DNA from: CAYVTD01 sp964454445
GTDB taxonomy: Bacteria; Bacteroidota; Ignavibacteria; Kapaibacteriales; UBA2268
Direction: 5' to 3'
Assembly: GCA_964454445.1 (NCBI GenBank)
Contig: CAYVTD010000016.1
Span: 1-57,656, forward strand
Length of the DNA: 57,656 nucleotides
Of this stretch, positions 18,453 through 25,206 are shown in pieces; positions within the stretch are counted from its first letter, which is position 1; each line of letters starts with the position of its first letter. The notes beneath the pieces are model-generated. The model worked only from the letters and a program-made list of their open reading frames with translations. It made no database searches and had not been told where the DNA came from. The translations under genes were made by a program, and so were the position numbers.

Positions 18453-19892
18453 TTATTCCTTTGAGCCTTCTTTCCAACCGGCGTTTTGGTCATTAACAAC
18501 GTATAGATTAAGTTTTCTGACGGCATTTTTATATTTCACGCTGAGCCGGATATCAATGGCTTGATTGTCGAGAGTGCCATCTGGTCTTTTCACAGTTTCA
18601 ACGGCATCGACTTTTCCTATTTCAAGCATTTTATCGCCGGATCCAGTGTTTTCCATCAGGAAACGAGATATGGCAGCACGGATGTTGTCCCTGCTTTTTA
18701 CGTCGTTTGGCACGAATGTCTGACCATTAAGGAAGTGGAGAACTACTTTTTTGATATATTCATCGCACCTTTTAACGGTATATTGGTCCATTCCTTCGTC
18801 GCCTTGACCTGAAGCAAGATATAAAGTATCAACGCCCCAAAACACAATGCCTTCATAAGCACCTAATGGGATTAGCGCCTTGTTGAACTTCATTTCTTCG
18901 CCGCCTTTGATGTTCCATTTCATTTCCAACTTAGAGCCGTCCGGGGTTGGCAAGTTGACTTTATGTGGTTTATTTGCCTGAGCTATGTGGATACCTTCTT
19001 TGATGTCGCCTTTGTAAATTTTACCGGTTAAAATCGAAGCAGGGTTGATATACATGTCACCGACTTCGTTTTCAAAATTGTTTTTCATACGTATCCTTAA
19101 TGGATTGGCAACAACAGATATATGCTGTTTGACGTCATCGCTCGATTTAAGGTCGGCAAGGTCGCCGCCGGGACCGAATAACTCGTGAGCTTCCTGCATT
19201 TCCATATCAGGAAAACCAACAAATAAATGAGCTACCATGTGCTGGGCAATTTCGCCATATTTCACTAATTTTGCTTCGCTACCGGGCCAATCGGGCATAC
19301 AAATCAAGCCTGTTAGCAGACGCATATCGAAGTTCTCGCGAGTTGGGAAATGCTTTATGAATTTCTCATCTGAATTAACAAGCATATCGAAGTCTTTGTC
19401 AGGATGAGCATTGATAAACTCGACACCATATACTTTCTCATCTGAAGGGTTCAAACGCGATTCGTAGAAAAAGTTATCAATTTGCCGATAGGTTTTTTCA
19501 AGATTGTGTTGTGTCTCAAAAATATTGCTCATATTTTCATTAAAGACTTGAGCAACTTTCTCCTTGTGTTCGAGCGTCTTTTTCCTTAGTTCATTGAAAT
19601 CGGAGGAGTTGGCAAGCATATCCTTGAAAACTTCCAGACGTTTCAAATAGGAATAAGACATATCAACATCGGCTTTTGTGTTGGTAACTTTAAGTGGTTT
19701 GCTAAGATTTGCCTTTGCTTTTTCGACATCGTCGGCTTGTAAATCCTTCGCTGATGGGAAAAGCTTCCCGACTGTGCCTTCACTCAGCAAAGCGCAAATT
19801 TTGGCAGGTATTAAGCTGACAAAATCTTTGTATGGCATTGCAACAGCAACTTTTTCTTGTTGCTGTTGCTTTGTTTCTACATTATTTTCCAT
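18453..19892 (-). CDS. tssC: T6SS contractile sheath large subunit TssC
   Basis: 479 aa, near the normal length. With TssB it polymerises into the contractile sheath around the Hcp tube. The middle-region landmarks are EKVYGVEFINAHPDKDFDMLVNSDEKF, LLTGLICMPDWPGSEAKLVKYGEIA, and the C-terminal YTVKRCDEYIKKVVLHFLNGQTF with VETVKRPDGTLDNQAIDIRLSVKY. The sequence diverges from proteobacterial TssC but keeps the order of conserved blocks. A Q/E-rich N-terminus (KQQQQEK) precedes the folded part. It lies between the second hcp and vgrG. Confidence 0.78.
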   Translation of the reverse strand: MENNVETKQQQQEKVAVAMPYKDFVSLIPAKICALLSEGTVGKLFPSAKDLQADDVEKAKANLSKPLKVTNTKADVDMSYSYLKRLEVFKDMLANSSDFNELRKKTLEHKEKVAQVFNENMSNIFETQHNLEKTYRQIDNFFYESRLNPSDEKVYGVEFINAHPDKDFDMLVNSDEKFIKHFPTRENFDMRLLTGLICMPDWPGSEAKLVKYGEIAQHMVAHLFVGFPDMEMQEAHELFGPGGDLADLKSSDDVKQHISVVANPLRIRMKNNFENEVGDMYINPASILTGKIYKGDIKEGIHIAQANKPHKVNLPTPDGSKLEMKWNIKGGEEMKFNKALIPLGAYEGIVFWGVDTLYLASGQGDEGMDQYTVKRCDEYIKKVVLHFLNGQTFVPNDVKSRDNIRAAISRFLMENTGSGDKMLEIGKVDAVETVKRPDGTLDNQAIDIRLSVKYKNAVRKLNLYVVNDQNAGWKEGSKE

Positions 19893-19911
19893 ATTTAATC
19901 ATTATTATTAG

Positions 19912-20325
19912 TTATTTAAAAGTATCTAATTCGAATTCAGCTCCGCCGCCGCCGGCTTTAAACTCTATTTGACCAGCCCTTATATCGATGGATTCGAGTG
20001 TTGGTTCGTTTGGCAGCACGGGGTTCTTCAAAGTCCAACCGGTAACAATATACTTTTTCAAATTAAACGAATATTGTTCACCTGTATCATCGCTAACAAA
20101 ATCGAGAACTCCATTGGTAAGGATATTCTTTCTTCCGTCGGTATTTGTTGCAAAACCGAACAGATCGATGATAGCAAAATCACTAGCATCTCTAACTATA
20201 TGGACCATGGCTGCGAGCGTTGGTTCGCGAAAGATCCCTCTTTCGTCGGCAGGTGTTTCGACTTTGACGCTTGCTTCGACGACATGAGGTATTGAAACGC
20301 CTTCTAATTTTACACTTTCAATCAT
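19912..20325 (-). CDS. hcp: T6SS tube protein Hcp/TssD, copy 2
   Basis: 137 aa. Hexamers of Hcp stack into the inner tube. The beta-rich sequence with ATNTDGRKNILTNGVLDFV ... LKKYIVTGWTLKNPVLPN ... SIDIRAGQIEFKAG aligns in layout with the neighbouring copy and with Bacteroidota TssD proteins. A strong ribosome binding site (AAGGAG, 8 bases before ATG) is present. The C-terminus ends in GGGGAEFELDTF, parallel to the other copy. The two copies are clearly related but far from identical, so one may form the tube and the other a cap or an alternative cargo-carrying tube. Confidence 0.75.
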   Translation of the reverse strand: MIESVKLEGVSIPHVVEASVKVETPADERGIFREPTLAAMVHIVRDASDFAIIDLFGFATNTDGRKNILTNGVLDFVSDDTGEQYSFNLKKYIVTGWTLKNPVLPNEPTLESIDIRAGQIEFKAGGGGAEFELDTFK

Positions 20326-20359
20326 TTTTATAGCTCCTTGATTATTAACAAATTGATTT

Positions 20360-20800
20360 TTATAGGAATCCTCTTTCGTTTCTGTTGAACTCTCTAACGG
20401 TGAAATCGGCGCTGCTGCCCTCGCTGGCGCTCGACAAAGTCATTTTGCCAGCTTTCAACGTTATAACTTCATAAAGCATATCATCTCTATTAAGCTGTTG
20501 AAAATGCCATTCTTCGATGTAACATTCTTTCATATCCAATGTGTATGTTTCTTGTCTCATAGAGTTTTGAAGGACGATTTTAGCTTCAATTAAATTGAAA
20601 CGCCCGTCTTTGTTTGTAGCGTTTTGAAAGAGGTCGATAGTAGGTACTTTCGATGCTCTTCTGATAATTTCTACATTTGCAGCGTGGGTTCGGCCATTAT
20701 AATCTCCTCTGGGGCTTGTAGGAGTATTTATCGTTATATTTACTCCATGCGCCTCGTCGATTTCTTTGCCGTTTATTATTACTTGTTTTGGAAAAGGCAT
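20360..20800 (-). CDS. hcp: T6SS tube protein Hcp/TssD, copy 1
   Basis: 146 aa from the ATG at 20800, chosen because GGAGG lies 6 bases upstream; a TTG 36 bases further upstream is not needed. Hcp features are a beta-barrel layout with ATNKDGRFNLIEAKIVLQN, YTLDMKECYIEEWHFQQLN and VITLKAGKMTLSS, ending in SSADFTVREFN. It parallels the second copy throughout (ATN.DGR, IE/VTGW.. equivalents, AG.. strand). It is encoded directly after tssB. The tandem arrangement suggests duplication followed by divergence. Confidence 0.75.
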   Translation of the reverse strand: MPFPKQVIINGKEIDEAHGVNITINTPTSPRGDYNGRTHAANVEIIRRASKVPTIDLFQNATNKDGRFNLIEAKIVLQNSMRQETYTLDMKECYIEEWHFQQLNRDDMLYEVITLKAGKMTLSSASEGSSADFTVREFNRNERGFL

Positions 20801-20860
20801 TGTAACCTCCAATTTATTAGTGAAAAAAATAGACAAATACTATGATTAGAAAAATGAAAA

Positions 20861-21397
20861 TTATTCAAATTGTTTATCGAGTTCAATTTCTTCTTTTAGT
20901 TTTTTTATTCTTTCAATTTCTTGTTCTAATGCGGTAACAAGACCGTCTTTATTGTCTTTAATCATTTGAGCAAATTTCTTGTCTTTCAAGCGCTCTTGGA
21001 AGTCGTCAAGTGCTGTATAAGTTAATTGTTGGTCTAGCAATATCTTTTCACCGCTTTCAGTACTTGCTTTTACTAAAAGATTGTCAGCAGAAAAATCGTT
21101 CATTATTTCTTTTGGATCTTCGCCGTAATTCATAGTGAGTTCTGTTTCTTCCTCTTTGATTTCATCGCTACCGATATTGTTGAGCTTTTTAACCTGAAAA
21201 ACTAGCCTAGGTTTGAACTTTTCAGCTACTTCAGCCGTAGAACCGCAATTTTCAGGCACAGTCGATTCGCCTGAAGTCTCCGGGTTTAGCTCAGCAATGT
21301 AAGCCGTGAAGTTGCTGTTTAGCTCCACAACTTTTGGAACGTGATTAGTAGGGGCTATCACCCTGGCTTTATCGACGTCAAAATTCGAATCTTTCAC
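20861..21397 (-). CDS. tssB: T6SS contractile sheath small subunit TssB
   Basis: 178 aa, the usual size. Partner of TssC in the sheath. The start is GTG at 21397, with GGGAG 9 bases upstream. Landmarks are KPRLVFQVKKLNNIG in the first half, the FSADNLL segment, and ERLKDKKFAQMIKDNKDGLVTALEQEIERIKKLKEEI as the helical C-terminal end. It is encoded directly downstream of the ClpV-like ATPase gene and upstream of hcp. Confidence 0.8.
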   Translation of the reverse strand: MKDSNFDVDKARVIAPTNHVPKVVELNSNFTAYIAELNPETSGESTVPENCGSTAEVAEKFKPRLVFQVKKLNNIGSDEIKEEETELTMNYGEDPKEIMNDFSADNLLVKASTESGEKILLDQQLTYTALDDFQERLKDKKFAQMIKDNKDGLVTALEQEIERIKKLKEEIELDKQFE

Positions 21398-21471
21398 TAT
21401 TATTTCTCCCGTATTTGTGAATAATGTTTATTGTAATTGTAATATGAATATACATATTTTTAATGTTCTTG

Positions 21472-23703
21472 CTATTGGTCTAGTTCGATAATAAGTTCAT
21501 TGCTCTCTGATGAAACATTAATCAATTCAGGCATATACATATCTCCGAGTTCCTTGCGTTTTGAAAAGACTTTAAAAGCTATATTGCTTGCGATAGTTGT
21601 GTCGATATAATTTGAAACAGAGCGGGCACCGAATTCTTTTTGATAGCCATTTCCTAAAATATAGTCTTTTGCTTCTTGTTTAATGTTAATTGTTAATTGC
21701 TTACCACCGGGTGAGTTGGAAAAAGTTTCTGAATATTTTTGAAATTTGCTATCAATGATATCATAAATAAATTTATTATCTAAATATCTAAAGCTGATAA
21801 TATCATCAATTCTTTTTATAAACTCTGGACCGATGTGGTTCTTAAGATGGTCCACAGCTTCTTGGAATTGCTTTTCTTCATCAACAGATTCTACATTTTT
21901 GATGCCGTGGTAGCCATGATTAGATGTTAAAATGAAGATAGTGTTTGAAAAGTTCACGATATTGCCTTTGTTGTCGGCAAGGCGTCCATCATCAAAAACC
22001 TGCAGGAAAAGTTGTATTACCTGACGGTGGGCTTTATCGATTTCATCGAGAAGGACAAGGGAATATGGATAGCGTCTAACAGCCTCGGTAAGCATTCCGC
22101 CTTCTTCATACCCGACTAGTCCGGGGTCGGCGCCAGTTAATCGTTTTGCCGAATGGGGGTCGGTGAACTCCGACATATCTATTCTAATAAATTGCTTGCT
22201 TGTAAAGAGTTCATTGGCAAGAATCTTTGCCATTTCGGTTTTGCCGACGCCTGAAGGACCAACAAGAAGGAAAACTCCGCGTGGTTTGTTGGTATCCCTA
22301 AATGGCAAGGACATAACACGTAGCCGGTTAGCGATAGTATCGACAGCTTTTTGCTGACCAAATATGCGACTTGACAGAGCATTTTCGATTTCGAGGAGTT
22401 TTTTCGATTCGTTTTCAAAAAGTTTTTGGACGGGGATGCCTGTTTTGTCTGCTACGGAATAGGCTACATCTTCATTTTTTACTTCCGGAGTTTCGATTTC
22501 GTTTAAAATATGAGAAACCCTTACCCTTGCTAAGGTATTGTCAAGCACTTGAATGGCTTTTGCTGGAAATTGATTGTCGCCTATGTATTTGTCGCAAAGA
22601 GAGATTATAGTGCGCAGTTGTTCGTCGGCGATTTCAATATTGTGATGTTGTGAAAAACGCGATCTAATGCCCTGCAGCACTTGAAATGTTTCTTCGGTGG
22701 TGGTTTCTGGCACATTAACTCTGACGAAACGTCTTGAGAAAGCAGGATCCTTGAGTATATATTTCCGATATTCTGCATAAGTTGTTGCTCCAATTACCCA
22801 TAGCTCGCCTCTTGCAAGTGGTGGCTTGATGAGGTTGGCTGCGTCGAGTGCGCCTGAGGTTTGCCCTGCTCCCATTATTGTGTGGATTTCATCGATAAAA
22901 AGTATTACTTTTCCCTTTGCCTTAGCCAATTCATTTATAATTGCTTTCAATCTTTCCTCAAATTCGCCTCGATAGTTAGCCCCAGCGAGCAATGATCCCA
23001 GGTCCAAGGTTAAAATTCGTTTATCTTCGAGGATTGGTCCGGCTTCCTTATTGAAAATCTTCAATGCAAGTCCTTCGACAATCTGTGTTTTACCAACTCC
23101 GGGATCACCTACTAAAATTGGGTTATTTGTCATTTTTTGGGACAAGATTGTAGTTATTTGCCTGATTTCATCTTGTCTTCCCACGACGGGTGTTAGTCGA
23201 TTGTTTTCTGCTTGGCTTATTAGGTCAATGCAATATTTGGAAAGAATATTTTCTTTTGTTATTTCTCCAGATGAAATCTTTTGGATTTCCTCATCTTGAG
23301 TAAAATAAGATTCGTATTCATTTGCATCGATTGAGCATTCCCAAAGAGTGTCAGCAAAAGGATCGTTTTTAATCTCAAGCACATCAGCAACAATATCCTG
23401 CCAAGTGATGGCTTCAGTCGCTGCCTTGTTTTTTTGAGAGTTGATAATATCTTTAGTTCGTTGCGAAAGCTCACGATTTGCGCCTATGCCGCCACGTTCG
23501 AGCTGTTTCATTCTTTCTTTAAGTATTCCCTGGACTTCAGCTTTAGATATATTTTTGCTATCAAGGAAATCCAGCAGACCTGCTTCGTTTGCTTTTATTT
23601 CATACCAAATAATATGCTCTGGCTCGACGAATCGATGTCCAAGCGATTTTGCTTCTTCTTGCAATTTTATTAGGTTTGATTTTAATTGTTGGGATAGATT
23701 CAT
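21472..23703 (-). CDS. clpV: T6SS sheath-recycling AAA+ ATPase TssH/ClpV, ClpA-like form
   Basis: 743 aa Clp/Hsp100 ATPase that unfolds contracted sheath for reuse. It has an N-terminal domain (about 1-150) and then two AAA modules. Module 1 has Walker A GDPGVGKT (199-206), Walker B LFIDE (268-272) and pore loop NYRGEFEE. Module 2 has Walker A GPSGVGKT (482-489), Walker B LLDEID (551-556) and pore loop GLVGYEEGG. The segment between the modules is only about 45 residues, so the coiled-coil middle domain of ClpB and ClpV is absent. The architecture is that of ClpA. No ClpP-binding IGL/IGF loop is seen after SNHGYHG, which argues against a proteolytic role. Its place beside tssB supports the ClpV function. 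Confidence 0.85.
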   Translation of the reverse strand: MNLSQQLKSNLIKLQEEAKSLGHRFVEPEHIIWYEIKANEAGLLDFLDSKNISKAEVQGILKERMKQLERGGIGANRELSQRTKDIINSQKNKAATEAITWQDIVADVLEIKNDPFADTLWECSIDANEYESYFTQDEEIQKISSGEITKENILSKYCIDLISQAENNRLTPVVGRQDEIRQITTILSQKMTNNPILVGDPGVGKTQIVEGLALKIFNKEAGPILEDKRILTLDLGSLLAGANYRGEFEERLKAIINELAKAKGKVILFIDEIHTIMGAGQTSGALDAANLIKPPLARGELWVIGATTYAEYRKYILKDPAFSRRFVRVNVPETTTEETFQVLQGIRSRFSQHHNIEIADEQLRTIISLCDKYIGDNQFPAKAIQVLDNTLARVRVSHILNEIETPEVKNEDVAYSVADKTGIPVQKLFENESKKLLEIENALSSRIFGQQKAVDTIANRLRVMSLPFRDTNKPRGVFLLVGPSGVGKTEMAKILANELFTSKQFIRIDMSEFTDPHSAKRLTGADPGLVGYEEGGMLTEAVRRYPYSLVLLDEIDKAHRQVIQLFLQVFDDGRLADNKGNIVNFSNTIFILTSNHGYHGIKNVESVDEEKQFQEAVDHLKNHIGPEFIKRIDDIISFRYLDNKFIYDIIDSKFQKYSETFSNSPGGKQLTINIKQEAKDYILGNGYQKEFGARSVSNYIDTTIASNIAFKVFSKRKELGDMYMPELINVSSESNELIIELDQ

Positions 23704-23753
23704 TATTTTGTTAAATATTAGTGTTTAATAATAATGCTTATTAAATATAAAAT

Positions 23754-23783
23754 TAAAATTACAATAAAACTTTTAAATATCAA
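23754..23783 (-). promoter_or_regulatory. Weak candidate promoter for clpV
   Basis: On the minus strand TTG, a 19-base spacer and TAATTTTA (one mismatch to TAnnTTTG) lie about 50 bases upstream of clpV, in the 146-bp gap that divides the envelope module from the contractile module. It would let the second half of the locus be transcribed separately. Confidence 0.3.
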
Positions 23784-23835
23784 AACAATTTTTTTACAGA
23801 AAACAATTTTATTTTGTTTTTCTCGAAAATCTTAA

Positions 23836-23851
23836 AATAGATTAATCTATT
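23836..23851. promoter_or_regulatory. Perfect 16-bp palindrome at the end of the double-OmpA gene
   Basis: AATAGATTAATCTATT reads the same on both strands and overlaps the stop codon of the gene at 23850-25190, upstream of clpV. With no spacer it is a poor terminator hairpin. An operator for the clpV transcription unit is the likelier role. Confidence 0.35.
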
Positions 23852-25190
23852 AATTAGATACTTTTGATTCAATAATAATTTTAACTGTTCGGCTATAGAA
23901 TCTACCTTCTGGGAAGTCGTTGTCATACAGCAGTTTTTCTGAGCCATACCCTTTAAAAGAAACTTGGTTTGTAGATTTAATTATGTTATTGGTCTCAAGT
24001 GCATTTTTGACTGAACTCGCACGATTTTCGGATAGATTTTTGTTATAAATGGAATTACCAATAACGTCTGTATGCCCTTCGATGAATATTGTGGAATTTG
24101 GCTTTATGATATTTTTTTCTTTTATCCAATTTATCGTTTCAAAATGTTCTTTTAAAAGCTCTGAGCTGTTATATTGAAATAAAATCAGGCTGAACTCGGC
24201 AATTTCCCTGTTATTAACCACTTTGTTCTTGATTTTATCATCATTGAAAATCATTAGCGGAATAATCTGTGTTGAAGTTGAAAATTTATTTCTATTGTCT
24301 GAATTATCTGTTACTTCGAGCGAAACGTTGATGTTTTTTCCTTCTCTTGGTACGATATAAAAATTAGAAGTTAATTTCCAGTCAATATATTCTGGCAATA
24401 AAGCAAGATCTATATTTCTATTGCGATTGTCTTCGTATTGGTGAAGCTTCTCAGCACGGAAATCCCATCGACTGAGTCCTGAATCTGAAACTGTATTCAA
24501 ATAGAACCTTAATGTTGGCGGTGAAGATTTTCTGATAGTGTCGATTGTAACTACTTGAGATAATATTCTTTCGTCGTCTGAACTTAGTTCAACCCGTCTG
24601 TTTTCAGCATAAGCCATATACGGATTAACGTCAGAACTTGATGCTTTCTCTGGTAAATTGGTGTATTTGATAGACAATCTGTTTTTATCAATTTTCCATA
24701 TTTTAGTGAAATAATCACTGATTGTTTCAGCTCTTTTTTTCGATAATTCAAGATTGTTTTTTTCATTGCCTTGCCCTGAGTTGCAGCCTGTTATTGTTAA
24801 TTTCGCCTGAGGATACTTTTCCATTCGTTTGCCAACAATGTTAAGGATATTATAATATGTAGCCAAAACATTAAAATTATATAAATTTTCCTCGTTGAAA
24901 CTTGCAGTGCTTTTTTCGTTGATAAGGAAATATCTTTTATGTAGATTCGATGAGTTTTCATCAAAAAATATGTATTGTAGCAGAGGCTGTGTTCTATAAG
25001 AAATGTTTGTTGTTATCGTAACCTGAGGCACATCGATAATATTACCTCTTTCATCGATTCCTTTATATGATATGGAAGCAGATAGTTTGCTATCTGAGGC
25101 AAGGATTTGAAAGCGAGATATAATAAGAAATAATGATAAAAGCAAAATTAAGCTTATATGCTTGCGATTCAATATATTATTAGTCATCAT
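23850..25190 (-). CDS. Envelope protein with two OmpA-like domains, T6SS-linked
   Basis: 446 aa. A signal peptide (hydrophobic about 14-30) is followed by two OmpA/MotB-type modules. The first (about 65-205) has YIFFDENSSNLHKRY, TITGCNSGQGNEKNNLELSKKRAETI and ENRRVEL; the peptidoglycan-binding Asp of the usual GHTD motif is replaced (GCNSG). The second (about 320-446) has LILFQYNSSEL, IEGHTDVIGNSIYNKNLSENRASSV and a C-terminal RTVKII, and keeps the Asp and Arg. Between them lies a beta-rich spacer. It should sit in the periplasm or at the outer membrane and bind peptidoglycan through the second module. It starts 16 bases after the barrel-propeller gene and is the last gene before clpV. No known T6SS component is recognised in it. 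Confidence 0.75.
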   Translation of the reverse strand: MMTNNILNRKHISLILLLSLFLIISRFQILASDSKLSASISYKGIDERGNIIDVPQVTITTNISYRTQPLLQYIFFDENSSNLHKRYFLINEKSTASFNEENLYNFNVLATYYNILNIVGKRMEKYPQAKLTITGCNSGQGNEKNNLELSKKRAETISDYFTKIWKIDKNRLSIKYTNLPEKASSSDVNPYMAYAENRRVELSSDDERILSQVVTIDTIRKSSPPTLRFYLNTVSDSGLSRWDFRAEKLHQYEDNRNRNIDLALLPEYIDWKLTSNFYIVPREGKNINVSLEVTDNSDNRNKFSTSTQIIPLMIFNDDKIKNKVVNNREIAEFSLILFQYNSSELLKEHFETINWIKEKNIIKPNSTIFIEGHTDVIGNSIYNKNLSENRASSVKNALETNNIIKSTNQVSFKGYGSEKLLYDNDFPEGRFYSRTVKIIIESKVSN

Positions 25191-25206
25191 AGATTGGCTC
25201 TCTTTT

